A stretch of DNA of 64,000 nucleotides. Origin: Anisus vortex. Taxonomy: Eukaryota > Mollusca > Gastropoda > Planorbidae. Positions 24,307 through 39,300 of the stretch are shown here, one piece after another. Numbering within the stretch: the first letter of the stretch is position 1; each line of letters begins with the position of its first letter. Location of the stretch: NCBI GenBank assembly GCA_949126835.1, contig OX421494.1, forward strand, positions 18,089,538 through 18,153,537, given 5' to 3'. The notes beneath the pieces are model-generated. The model worked only from the letters and a program-made list of their open reading frames with translations. It searched no databases and was not told the origin of the DNA. The translations under genes were made by a program, and so were the position numbers.

Positions 24307-27300
24307 TATTATGTTAAGATAGTCTCGATCAAATATTGTAGGCCTAATTAAAGGGGGCTGAGGAGTGTGGGAGTTGCGACAGCTCCAGGCGCCAAACTGA
24401 CAATTATTTCTTAACCTCTGCGTACGTTAGCTTATGAATAACTAATTTTAAAATTTAAAAAGGCGCCTATTTTGACCCGCGCCTCAGACGCCCCAGCCGC
24501 CACGTCTCTATATAGGCCTATCAATAATTCTATTGTTCAAGCTAATAATATTAGTCAATGACTAAGTCATACTTCTTTACTGTACATGCCCAACTTTTGA
24601 CTTTTGAAAACCTGGATATGGATAATATAACTATATTGCAAACTCTAGTCGTTCGGAAAAATTGTGAGTTATGCTATGCTAAGCCAAATTTTATTTTTTA
24701 GGTAGGCCTAATACGGACATCTAAAAGCTGCTCGCACGTCCACAAATTATCACTACAATAAATATATTTCATGGGATTATCCTCTTTATTGATTCATCAA
24801 AAATATTAGTCATTACCATGAAGTCATAAAGCCACATTGTTATACAGTAAGGAACTGGTTCCAATTCGTAATAAAATATCCTTTTAAGCGAACCACTCTA
24901 AAATATAGAGCACTATTGAATCTATGCTCCTACGTAATTTGTTTCTCCATGAAAACCAGTGCGAGATCTAGTTTTCATATCGATATGTATGATTGAAAAC
25001 ATATTGCTTTGATGTTAAGAAAATGGAAATTTGTCTTGATAACAGATGTTTTGTCTTTCAGCATATTTTAAACAATATAAAAGAACTATTTGTACTCAAG
25101 CAGAGAAATATACTTATAAAAATAGACATGCACGCGTACTATCACACAATTTATCATACAAGAAAAAGTTCATTAGTAGTCAGATATTGTAGTCTGGCTG
25201 ACTGAAGTCTTGACGATATATTATTTGTTTAACGTTGTATTATTGTCCCCACGTCCACACTATTTAGTATAAGATCATGTGTGTACTTTGATTGAATGCA
25301 TTGATTGAAGATACTGTTATAGTAAAATAGTATAAGCTTGTATGGTAATGTGACAAGCAATTCATTCCCAGACAAAATAGTTTTTAAACTAAATAGAAAT
25401 CTACTATTGCTTTACTAATTTAGATCATTCGAACTGCTTGTAGATAGTGTCACCGAGGTATCTGCTTCATTTAATTTCTATTAGCTTTTGTTGCACGTTT
25501 AAAAAAAAACAAACCATTTCGAGTTGCACTTCGAGTTTGTTATTAAGAAGATCGAGAGAAAAAAGCATTATTGAAACATCATCTTTGTCAACATAAAACA
25601 TTAACATATCAATTTTAAACAAAAGTCTTAAAAGCCTTTTTTTTTAAATATAGATCTAGCCTATATATTATTTTGTTGTTTTTTTCGTCCTGACATTTTC
25701 TTGGTTGTCTGACATGGAACAGCGAGTAAATAAAATGTATGTAGGCCAGTGAGGATACTGTTATCGTGCGATTATTATATCAGATATTTTTTTAATAAAC
25801 AATCCAGGGTGCATTATTGTGTGCCTTGGTTGTGATGGCTACCCTGCGGAGTGCATGCGAAATTAACACATTGAATATCGCATAGCCGAGGAACAAAGAT
25901 CGCATAGCTATCTCAGCTCCTGTTACAAAACAGCCCAATGACAATCTCAATAACAGCCACTCCAAAAAAAAAAGTTTTAAAATTCATTTCCTATAAAGCA
26001 CTTTTTTCTTTTTCTGTCTCTTTAACATACCAGCCTTAAAGGTTTTTTTTTCCTTCTTATCTTTTCTATCAAAAGAAAATGTAATTCTTCCTTATTCAAT
26101 CCCGTCTCTTATTTTATCTTAAAACCGTTGAGTATTTTATAAAGATCGACCACTCTAGCCAGATCTCCGATTGTTTTTTTTCTCCTGAAGAGTTGTCTTT
26201 TGTTGTAGTTTCCCAGACTAAGGGGGAAAGCTTATATTACTGTTGCATCTAATATTTCTTAAAGCTCTCTTGCATGAATTACGAGAGAAAAAAAGTGAGT
26301 CCTTAGCCCCGGAACAAGGTCTTGACCAACCATGCTTCGCAACCGCCAATAATTATTTGGATTTAGTTTTGTTTTTGTTTCGTTTATAGCCAGTTTAGAA
26401 TATGCATCATCTGTTTGGAACGCGTCAACAGAGGAAAGCATAAAAGAAAATGGTATAAATTCAGAAAAGAACCGCAAGGTTCATTACTAGCGATTATTCA
26501 CAACTGACAAGAGTAACACCAATAGCTACATCACTAAACCTAGAAACACTAGAGGACAGACGAGCAAAGAGTAATAATACACGAATTTAGAAATGCAGCA
26601 CAATAACAATATGTTACAAAGCTCAGATAAACATAAGAACAAAAACACTTTCCTTATCCTCTATGCGAGATCAAATGCATAGAAGTTCTTTTTGTTCCCT
26701 AGTTGCATCCGGGCATGGAATGGGTTGCCTGAACAATAAAACACTAATAAAAATGCAAGACTAGACTAGGGATGTAAAACGAAAACCGGAATACCGGATT
26801 CCGGTTTTGAATCTGAAAACCGGTTTTGATTTTTAAAACCGGATTTCGGTTTGTTGGTTGGAAGGTAATCATTACTTCAAGTAGCACACCCTTTATTTTT
26901 TTTTTTATTGGTTCTGGTGGAACTATTTAAAAAAAATAATGTTGGATTCACGCAAAACAATTCTTGAAATGCCTTTCTAATAGTATTTAGTCTTAGATAT
27001 TGTGTTTCTTTTTTTTTCTCCAAATATAAACTATGGCTTGCGATAAAAACAACATCAAACCAAATGTCGGCTCATCGTTTAGATGTGCGCTACTATTTGA
27101 TGTGCCTCAAATGCGGCAGGGATTGCCCCTCCCGGGTTGGCCTACACAGCCATTCTCGGGCGGTGCAGTTAGATACCTCAGCCATGAAGCTACACCATCG
27201 TCACTCGAGACGGACGGATGCCGACGACGATTCTTTGATGTACGCAATGGAAAGAGCAAACTAGTTTTGTCCTATGACCCTGAACAATTCGGCTAGACAC

Positions 27301-30300
27301 CGCACCGCGTCTGTGCTTTATTATTAACGGCAGCATTAAATACACATTCTTTTGACTTTTGATTGGCGCTACGTGATCCTATTCAATACATTATTTTACA
27401 AGGCACACATTATCACTATTGAAAGCTATTATCGGTTTTAATAAATTAGCCCATATTTTTTTTTATTTCTAAAGAATGTTATGGTAAAGTGTACAAAATC
27501 ATCATGTATTCACACAAATCAACCTCTTGAATGCTATGCAAACACTTATTAAGTTTGAAATATTTTTCAAATAGCCTACACCTACAAAACTACGCTCATT
27601 TGTCTTTTCCGGCCTGTGACTTGTAACATTGCGGGGGGGGGGGGGGGAGGGGGGTGAATCGAAATCCGGTTTTAAACCGGTTTTATAGAACCGAAAACCG
27701 GTTTTGAAAACAAACCGGTTTTAACATCCCTAGACTAGACCATGACTAGACTCAGACCACGGATGAGCATATTACGCAATTACTTTATAGAATAGGAGCG
27801 TCTCTAATATATATAAGATAAAATAGTCTGACTGACAGTTCTTCGGCTACCGAGAATTTGTTTACTAAGGCAAGCAACTATTGAAATGGGTGGGGTACTT
27901 GAGGAAAGGGGTGGGGGATAATGCCCCCCCCCCCGTGTTTTAGTTCAGTGTTAACTGTTAATACGTCGTACAGGTCGCTTATGGCATCAATTACAATCCT
28001 TATTTAGCTGGAGATAACCTTTAAAACTACGCGAACTGCCATCACGAGACTCGAGGTATCTTTAAGAAAAACAGGCGCCTATATGAGCCGAGCCGGCCTT
28101 GAAAACCCCCGCAGAGGGGGCTACTTCACACAAATACTCAAGGGTGGGAAGTCCAACGAGTTGAGAGTGATCGCCCATTCAATGAGCTCCTTAAACAGGG
28201 GGAGATTACTAGCAACTTTTAACTTCTTTGTGATAATCACCCCTTTCTCCCATTTCTCGTTTCAGGAGAGCACTTTTCGTGAATAGGGCACCCCGTGTAG
28301 GTAAAGGCGCCCCGGGCTTGTGCAGGTGTTGGGATACCGTTTTGGGGGGGGGGGGGGAGAAGTTTCATGTGCAGGACCTACCCAGTGCATGTTGTTTTTT
28401 CACGCCTCCCTTTCACACTTCCCCCCCCTCTCGCCCCCACTGGTTGGACAATAGCAACTGATTTTGAATGAAGTGTCGATATTTTATGTTATTCTTAACC
28501 TAACCTACCCACTTGGTAGCAATGTATAGGGGGGAGGAGGGTTGAGCAAGGGAGGGGAGGGGTAGAAAATCGCTAGTGTAATCGTCTGAAATGGGAACGA
28601 TGTAGAAGCAAATGGGCAGGAGAGTAGAGGGCAATTTTCAGCTTGTAGCTTAGATATGTGCACTAAGCACACGTTTTTTTTTTCTATCTCATTTTTTGAC
28701 TGGTTCCGAAAACGGTTCTGCGATGAGTAGGCTACACGATAGAATGGTAGTTTTAGCTTTAACCCACACATAATTTGCAGACGCCTTTAAAAAAAAAGTT
28801 ATATTAACAGCGTTGCACCAGTAAAACATCTATTCTTTTCATTGAAAAATGATCTATCTGCTTAGTAGGTGTCAGTAAAACACTATCTAGTAAAACACTA
28901 TCTAGTAAAACACTATCTGTTGGCGACAATGAAATATCACCCATCTTTATTATTTCGCTTCAACGAAACATCGTATTTTGGCGTAAGTGAGTATGCTCAG
29001 TCTTTCTTTCAAATGCACTTACAAATAATAAACATGTAGGATATGTCCTCGATATCAATATCAACAGCAAAAGCATGTACTCCAAGCTTGCAAGCCCTCC
29101 CCCCCCCCACACACTACAGGCCCACCTACTCACCTTCTGTTCCTTTTGTAACATGAGACTGTATGGAAGTGAGAGAGACATGGAGACCAAGTCATCATAT
29201 CTAAGACAGACCCATTGGCAACATTTGAGCACGAAGAATAAGACAGCAATAACAACACAATATCTGCAACATTTTGTAGATACATTACTTGTTCGGCCTA
29301 CTATTAACAATACTCTAATAATATTATTAATAAGCAATTTTAAGTCCAACGTTAACTATCACAATCTTCTTGGCAAACATTTAAGTTTATTAGTCTAAGC
29401 ATAGACTATAATATACATGGACCGCTTGCTTTAGTATTTTTGCTATATGATGACTTGAAACACTGATTTTCGGAATTCCCGATTCTAAATAACGTAATTG
29501 CTATACAGGAAATAAAGTTATTGATATACAACATAGACTATAATATACATGGACCGCTTGCTTTAGTATTTCTGCTATATGATGACTTGAAACACTGATA
29601 TTCGGAATTCCCGATTCTAAATAATGCAATTGCTATACGGGAAATAAAGTTATTGATATACAACTTCCCTTTTTTTTTTAATCGCTATGATTTTCTCAAT
29701 GAAAAATTAAAATCGAAAGTTGTACAGAGCGGAAACATTTATAGTTCAGTGTTGTGTGCGCATGGAAAAAGAACATAAGCTCTAAAAATAGAGCAGGCGG
29801 TCCATCTTATTATAGTCAATGATAATAGGATTTATAGGCCTACAAGTATTCATTTAAAGTCGAAAAAAATGCGATTTAATAAAACGGAACTTGTATGACA
29901 ATTAGTCTACTTTATTTATAATGAGGAATTGCAAAAAAAAAAAAGAAGATAATAGCATAAAAAACTAAAGCAAGCGGTCCATGTATATTATAGTCTATGG
30001 TCTAAGTTACAGAACTAAGGGTTAGAAACTCATACATCAAAACAAAATGTGTTAAAAACATGTGAAGATTTGATTAGCTTAAATGAAAACTAAGAAATTC
30101 AGACGAATCTACTTTAAGGTATGGTTGCATTCCGTGTATGATCTATAATCAATACAATATTCTGCATTTTATACTATATTCAGCAATCAAGACTATATTC
30201 TGCGATGTGAACAATATTCTAATTCAAGACTATATTACTCTTTGAATATTTAGCAATACAGACTATATATTCTGCGACACCAACTAGGCCTACATACAAA

Positions 30301-33300
30301 ATACTGATATTCTGTGAAAATGATCCTGCTATAAAACAACAACCATACAAAATACTGACATTCTGTAACAATAACCCTGCTATGGAACAACATTATAGTC
30401 ATACACGACAATGTGATCTATTTTGTTTCTTGCTTCTCCCCCCCCCCCCCCCCCCCCCAAGCTTTCCACTAGACAAATATTCACATTCTAATCCACTCCT
30501 TCCCCGTCTCTCTATTCATATATTATGCTGACTCCATAACTGTCAAGGCAAAGGGTCCATTATCTGCACAGGTAATGTGTCCATTATATGTCCGGGGCCA
30601 ACGGGATCTATTATTATCTGCGGCCCGGCGATCGAGATGATCGCTGTAAGAAAAAAATTCTTCTTCTTTTAAGATAAAGTCAATGTCTCTATAATCACGA
30701 AGTGATCACGTTACCCCCTTAGACGCCCCCTCACTCCCCTAAACACTCCCGTCTTTGAGACGTCAGTCACGGGAAGGGGGGCCCCTCGCCCCACCTCTCA
30801 ATGTTTGATCAGGTTCACACAGGGAGCTTACTCTACTATGTGTAATTGGTAAGGCAAGACTCGTGGATTTCAAGAGAGAGAACTCCATGGAACTAAGCAA
30901 ACCAAACGTCAGAATAAGAACACAATTATTAGACCTACAAGACTTTTATTTATTTTATTTTGTCTCTTTTATTTACTAAAAAAATATGAAGAAAATGGAG
31001 GGATGGGGGCTTAAGAGACATAGCTTTACCAATGCTAACAAAAACTTGAAATCGAATACAATGCTAAAATATTTTTTAATGGAATATTTCTACTATGATA
31101 CCGAGACAATCCCATAATAATCGAGACCATTTATTAGTAAGTAAATACATAGTTCAGTGCGTTGGGGTAAAGTTCCGAGTAAAACTTGAAGAACCCAAGA
31201 CACTGCACTTTAAATTCACCTTTTTTGCTTTTCTTAAAAGAAATATTTTGTTGTTGTTTTTAAAAGCAGGGGTCTACAGTTGGTTTCGCGATTAAAATTA
31301 GTTTTCTCGGCTTGTCCCCGGGCTACTCGTACAATAAAACAATAGGCCTAATGCGTTGTTTGTGGGTGCATTGTGGTCTTGAAGTTCCAGTCATGTCCAA
31401 CATAAGTACGTCCTTTAAATTGGTTGGTCATGGTTCATTTCTGCCCCCTCCACCCCTCCCCATTTTTTCCTAAAGTTTCACTTTTAGAATAAAATTAAAA
31501 GAATTCTAGCTTGTGTTAAAGAACAATTATTATAAACATACAAAAGTTAACACAACTAAAACTGAACTTAACCATAAGGAGACCTTGTCATTTTTATCAC
31601 AAATAGTTTAATTTTAATACATGGACTAGAATTCAGGGGTCTCCAAACTGCGGCCCGCGGACACCTTTCAGCTACGAAAAAAAATTACAGAAATGTATCT
31701 AGACGGCGCCTACGTGGACGTTATGTTTTTACCTAATTAAAATAGAGGCGCGCAGTAGTGCGTTATGTTTTCCAACGAATAACTACATTGTAAAAACCTT
31801 ATTCGCTGCTTACTTTTTCAACTTCCGTCCACATTCAATGAGATGATATATCGCCATCTAGTGGAGGAGTATGACACTGTTACTGGACATGATAATATAA
31901 GCTTATTCAATAACATTTGCTGATTATAACTTGGACTGGACTATCCTCAGTTGCCTGATTCATGTGGTGAAGATGGTGATCTTAATTAGGTCACACGGAC
32001 TCAACCATAGACAGTTCCGAGACATGTTGAAAGATACAGACCAAGAATCGCAAGCTTCACCATATTAAACATCACTTAGATGGCTAAGTTCAGAGTAGAG
32101 GATTTAAGTTTAAGAAAGGAATCATATGAAGTAATGGCAAGCCACAGCCATTACTGTCTGATGAAGAATGTGTATGGAAATTAGTCTTTACTAGTAATTT
32201 ACATTTTCTGAGCCTGAAACTACACATCTATCTAAGGACATTTAGATCCCAACTTGTATTGTTTTCGGAACATGTACAGGCCAACAACTTGACGCACTTT
32301 CAGCAGTGCAAGGTATTCATGGCTGAAGCAACAGCTGAGTTCCCCCACGTCATTTTTGCATGCGAGATCAGGAGCGGTTTTCTGAATAGGATTCAAAGGC
32401 AGAAGAAGTGAGACTGTTTCAAAACGCATTTGAAACAGATGCGTCCAGTTGCCCAGATAAACTGCAGTTGGAGGTCATTGAGTTGCAAGCAAATGATCTC
32501 CTTAGGGACAAGTTCAAAGAAGGTCTGGTGGGTTTTTACCCGTTTTTTCCCAATGTCAATTTCCTAATGTCAAAACTTTTGCATCAATGTACCTTTTAAT
32601 TTTTGGAACCATTTGAGAGCAAACTTGTCCGATGATAATCTCAGGTCACTATTGATGTCTGCTTCTTTGGCACCCAGGAAACAATTAATCTACATTTTCA
32701 CTAATACAGGTGTTCATTGTAGTGTAACATTTTGTTATTAAATATTAACTGAATAAAGTAATATTAAATAGATAATTAAAAACAACATCCATGTTTTGAT
32801 TATATTTTATTCGGACTTCGAGTGTGTAGGCGGCCCTCGAACTGCTGTTTGATAGTTAATGCGGCCCTCGTTAATGAGACCCCTGGACTAGATAGTAATG
32901 CATATTATTAAGCCAATGTAATGATTTTGGGTATTTTTTTCTTATAGTTTTTACATCTGCCCCTTTTAGTCTGCCACTCCCCCTCACTTTCTCTTCCCTG
33001 TCACGTTCATTTTGATTATCACCCATTTTTCATCGGAATTTTTTTTTCTTTTATTTAGTTGAATATTAAAAAAAACATTTTGGATTATACATCTTAAATT
33101 AATTATTAGAATAACTTGAAGGTGAAATGAATCTAGGTTAGGCTTACATGCCTACTGTTATTTAAAATCAGTAGGGGGCAACTGAACATAATTCGTCCGA
33201 TTAGTCAGTCGTAGAGAACAGTATAGTAATTGAGTATAAAGTGGCGCTACTTTGCCATCAGTGCATTTTTAACAACAAGTTTCCGTCCTATCTCAAGGCA

Positions 33301-36300
33301 CTAATCAGACCTTATGTCCCGCAAAGAACACTTCGTTCTGCAAACTCATCGCTTCTGGAAGAGCCCCGTTTCTCTCTGACGATCGTTGGCCTTAGAGCCT
33401 TCTCAGTATCCGGTCCGGAGGTGTGGAATCAACTTCCCATTCAACTGAGGCGAACAAGCTCTACTGTTACTTTCAAACAGAACTTAAAAACTCATTATTT
33501 CAATATTTACCTTAGATAACGTTTAACATGCTTTAGAAACTTACTGTCTTATTTATGGGTTGGGTCGGTTATACTACATTTATTTGTGTTTTGTCTTTTT
33601 TAATCATCAATTTAGCTCTGTCACCTGGCCTAGGGTAATATCCATATTCTTAGTTGTATGTTAAACGCGCTCTGAGCTTACATTATGTTTGTTGGCAGCG
33701 CTATACAAATATTATTATTATTATTATCTGGAGATAAATAAATAAAAAATTTCAACCCATTGTAAAACAACTAGATTATTAGAAATATTTTTTTATTATT
33801 TGATTTTTTATCATTTAAAAACAAACAAACAGGTATCACATATTAGACTAATATCCAACTCTTACTATTTAAAATACTTTTGTAACATTTATTTAAAAAA
33901 AAATCCATGCATCGCTGACGTCAATAATAGATCTTGAACTCTTCCCCCCCCCCACCCCCTTCTCCGAATTTATAAGTCTCTAAAAGAAAAAAGGACCAGC
34001 CTAAAGGGATCTATAGTCCAGGGTGTAACGTAGGCTATTAGGAGTGAGCCATGGGGGGGGGGGAGGGGAGGCACACCGAAGCTCTGTCCGGGCTTCAGCC
34101 ACCCTACGACACGCCTAAGACGCGGCGTTCCGTGTAACAGGGAAGGTTTCCGTAGCCCAACTTATAAGTCAACGGCAGATTCCCATAGGAATCATTATCA
34201 TGGTGGCTCGCCCTTACACCTGCAATGTCTGAGCGGCATTCTGGCATTGAATGGGTTGCCTGAACTTTTGGAAACCCTTATAAAAATGCAAGCGACATTT
34301 CTTTAACATAGGTAGATAGCAAACAATTGTGCGTGTGTCCAGACGTTCCAGTAACATCTAAGATAAGCTACAGGCATATTCAGTAGAGTAAATAAAGGAA
34401 AGAGGGGGGGGGCGCCCTAGGCGCCAAGTGTTCATAGGGGCCAAACTACAATTTCTTAGCCCTAGCTTGATAATAAATCAAGACTAACATTAGGCGCAAA
34501 ATTTGATAGCCCGCTCCACGCGCCATTCGCCCTAGTTGCGCGACTGGGACTATCAAACGTGCTAGTAAATAACGAATAAGATTAGGTCTATCAGAATTAA
34601 AACTACCAACCAGTGTTGAATGCCTTGTTTGTTTCTTCAAAAACTAAAACAATCTATTTAATGATAAAGTTAACATTCGAATGTATTGACACAGTTGTTT
34701 GCAGAGGCTGACGGAAATTCGGTTTCGGCTCCGGTTTCTACGCAGAAAGTAGGAAAATTGCCTCTTTCGGCGTAGTTTCGGTTTTTGGCTGATACCGAAA
34801 AGAAACCTTTTTTGCTTTCGGTTTCGGCCGAAACTGATATTGACTTTCGGTCGTACACTGAATATCTATTTTAACTTTCAAAATTCAAACTGCAACGCTT
34901 GTGTTGCATATATTACTCTGCTTATTAATAATTTCATTTAGTTAAACTTCTGCGAATTAATCTGTGGGAAGTAGAAAATCGAAATTAATAATAAACGGAT
35001 TTTAAATCACTCCCAAAAATGTCGGAAAATGGAGTGTTTAACATTCTCGCTTAATCTTTCGGTTTCGACCGAAGGTGTAGTTTATCTTTCGGTTTCTGCT
35101 ACGGTATTGACCAAAAGTCAATTTTTAACTTTCGGTATGGTTTCGGTCGGCCTCTAGTTTTTTGTTTCTTCAAAAACCAATACATTCTTTTAAAATTTTA
35201 AATGTATTGACACATCCCAACCATGCATTAGGAAACAGAATTCCTAACTTATGATTAGTTCCATGTTCTCTGTGGGAAATCAATTATGGGTGGGATAGTT
35301 TTTTCACTTCACGATTCTTTGCGCAGAAAAAATAAAAATAAAAAATATTCGCACAAGTTCACTATTTGAATCGCTTTCATTTTGTATTCATTTCGTCCAC
35401 AGGTAAAAAAAAAAAAAAAAAAGTAGTATTGAATAGCCCTCCCCCCCCACCCCTTTTTCCACCCCGTGTTACGGCACACACAGACATTAGTTGCCGCTAC
35501 CGTTGATGAGCGCCACCCCCAACACACACACCTGTTGCCACACCTGGCCAGTCTTCAAAAAAATGGTTTCCATTTGTTACTACAACCCCCCCCCCTCCAA
35601 CCCACTCCATTTTAACGAATTGTTATTGCACCCCGGGGGGAGGGCAGGGGAGGGAGGGCTCACACGTTTCTCCCCGTGAAAAGAAAAACATTTTTTTTGT
35701 CCTCACCAATAATTTCTGTTGCCAATTGAAAACAACAAGAAAAGGAAAAAAAACTTCGAGGTGGTTGTCAGCTGATCAATAGGTTCTACGAAAATGGGGG
35801 GGGGGGGGAGGGGGAGGGGAGCATTTAGTAGTGGGGCAACATCTGGAGAATCAGTTTCGAGATATAAGTTGAAATGATCTGAGGAGGAGGGGGGGAGGGA
35901 AGAAGCGCAAAAGAAATTGGTGGATGGGGGAAGGGTGGTAGAAAAAGACACGAGAGAAAAGACTGGAGAAACAAAGAAGACTTGGAGAGTTATTCCAAGG
36001 AAGTGAAAATATTATGGAATTTAACTCTAGTGACTCTAGTTGATATTTACATATTCACAACTAGATATATCAACAACCTGTCTTTACAGTGACAGGTGCT
36101 GTAGGCCTATTGCGAGAACTTTTTTCTTTGGCCTAATGTGGTTGATAGGGAGCATACATACAGTCCGATCCTACATTAGAATGAATTTGCTTCTAATTGG
36201 ATTAAATAATTAATTATTATAATACATTGATTATAATAATACATTTTCCCCTACATAACTGGACAAAGTAACGTGAAAATATATTGAGGATGATATGGCC

Positions 36301-39300
36301 TCTAGCCGATGGGTTTCTACTGTGGCTGTGCATTTAAACGATTTATAACCTTTCACTAGTCTAAAGGTTTTCAAAACACTGCAGTGTGTTTTAACTGAAC
36401 TCACAGAGTTGATTCAAAAATAAGAAGACACGGCTCACCACTGAATAGGTATAGAACAGAATGCGCAATCTCTTTATGCACAGTCACTAAAGTGAAGCTC
36501 GGCTTCCGCCATTTTCTTTTGATTCAAGGCAGCGGTCACTAGAAACGCTACTATAGTCAAATGAATAAGGCTTTATTTATGACTGATATCTACTCTTAGC
36601 AAGCTTAGGACTGAAGCAAGGCTACTAATATTAAGTAATTTGAGGTTACAACTTTTCGTTGTTTATCCTTTACGAGGTCAGGAAAGCCATGAAATTTGAC
36701 ATGCTTATTTGTACGATAATCAATAGTTTTCGCATCATTGTTGCATTTTATTACACAGCAGCCTTTGTACCTTTTGCCTGAAACATTAGCTTTGGGTGTT
36801 CGAAATTGTAGATGTGATGAAAAAGACATTGTAAATAAGCATAAATATATAGTGTAACCTGAACCGCTGCGTTTAAACAGTATGGCGTCGGTATTACTTC
36901 CGGAAACAGAAAAAAATGAATGCGATTGCGCATTCTGTTCTATATTTATTCTGTGCGTCGCACTATCACACCATCCCAATTACATTCTTTATAACTTGAC
37001 AATGTCACACTCAGAATGGGCACTGTGGCCACTGTGCGAATCCCAGTAAGATTTCCCCACCCGCACACACATAAAAAATAAATATATTCCTGTTTTGTGG
37101 GTGTCCCTGAAATTCACCGATTGTAATGCACAATAAGGTACATTATAACTGGCTACATAATCCCCTTGATGGATTAGCCACAGAAACTTGTGATAAACTC
37201 TGCTTCACTACCAAAAAAGATCTGCAACAGGTGTGCAAAACGCAACATTTCTTACTTAACTAATTTTGTATTAAATAAATAGTAAAATAAAAATCTTTTT
37301 GTTTTCATACTTGTTTTCTACGGTGTTTTATTATTAATTTAAACTGAATTGAAACACTTGGTAATATATTATGGCTGACTTCACCAACAACTCTTTCAGA
37401 ATGAACATAATATTAGAGTAAACTATCGAGCCGTAACTGTTGCATAGACTATAGAGCCAGCACATCGACTGTGAATTGGAATAGCTTGTTGCCAATAAAA
37501 TGAATGAATCGCGAAACAGATGTTCCTAAATATTTGAGGCGTGGTGTTGGAACTTTGTGGGGCGAGGGGAGGTTTGAGTCAGGTCTTTGGGGCTCCAAAT
37601 GGCGGCTCCACCCTCTTTATACGCTGTGGCCATAACAACATACTTTATATGAAAAAGGCATATTATCATTGCATCTATGTATTAAATGAAATAAACCGGT
37701 TTAAAAAAAAAACGCAAAAATGTATGCATTCATGTACTGTTGAATAAAATTCGTATAATTTGTCGTGCAGGCCTCTTTTCCTCTTCCCTTGTGGGTTTCA
37801 TGTTAAGTACTCTCTGGTGATGTTAAAATGCGGTTTTTCTTAGTGTGTATCCCATCAATCTCCATATTTTTGCATGATTTCCAGATCGGGTTCTTGTTGG
37901 CCTGTGCGACTCCGGAGCTCATCGTTACTGATCATGTCCAACCAGCGTATCTGCAAAATCTTCCTGAGACATGAGTTTATGACAGTCTGGATATTCTTAG
38001 TGTTAGTAGCTGTGGTCCTCCACGTTTCAGCACCATAGAGTAAGACAGACTTCCCGTTGGAATCAAAATCAATGTTGATCTTTGTTTTAAGGGATATATC
38101 TTCAGATGGTCTTAAGTTGGAGAAAAGCTGCCCTGGCCTTGCCAATTCTAGCCCGCTCATCGGCGTCGGTTCCAACCTTCTTTAATAAAGAGGATGCTAG
38201 ATAAGTAAATTCATCTAGATTCTATCTCTTCTAGCGCTTTACCATTCAGAGTCAGTGTGATAGGCGATGTGTTGTCTGCGTTCACCTTAAGGAACTTGAT
38301 TTTCCAAGGCCTATAATATATTAATCTGAAAATATACCGTTTTAAAGAAGGAATAAATAATGCACTATTTATTATTGAATCAAAGACTCGATGTGAGGAT
38401 TGAGGGAGTACACGTGTGGCTACCTTCGAATGTTAAAGTGGGACGAGTTTGTTTTGTAAAAAGAAATTTTTAGCATTTCAGGTTTAAAAAAGCCAAGATA
38501 ATTATTACATCTACGTAGATATCGTTTTCGCTTTATTAGTGACAGTGCTAATTTCAAATGACTATTGAGTAGACATATTAATGTAAACTGTCCTTAAACT
38601 ATGATTATGATGATTAGGTTTTACTCTCAGCCAACGATGTAGAATAAAATAGATCGCTGATTGCTCAAAAGGTTGTGGAAAGAACACTTCCCTTACTTCC
38701 GATATGGGCAGAACGAGCTAGGGAGTCATCGAAAATATATCTCGTTCCCCACAATAAAAGAAATTTTTTTTTGCGCCCAGGAAATTTTGCTTTTGTGTCC
38801 AAGTACCGGGCCGCGTTCCGGTATTAAGGAAAATTCATCATGGCTCTAGCACTCAATTTCTTGTAGAAGAAAATTGAATTGCGATTTTTTGGGGGATCGC
38901 TAGCGCGCCACTGAAAATCGCTCTGCGTGCCTAGTTTGGCACGCGTTCCGTAGGTTGCCGACCACTACTCTGTATCAAAATGACCACTAATCTGTATCAA
39001 AAATGTAGAGGCCACAGCTTTAAGTAAGACAGCATTATCTTTCGATAACCAAATCTAAATTAAAGCTTTTGTGAGGGATCTGTGCATTATACAACCTTCA
39101 AATCATTGCACAATATCATCTGAAAAAACAACCAAAAAGCCAACAACAACAAGAAATAACAAAAAAAAAAAAAAATGGCCAAAACTGGAAGAGCATTATG
39201 AATTTTCACTAAAGGATGAAAAAGAGTTCATGGGCTCTGCGCAAGTAGAAATTCGTCGAGTGGCGATCTGGTTACACCGATGCCTCATAGCCATTTCACA

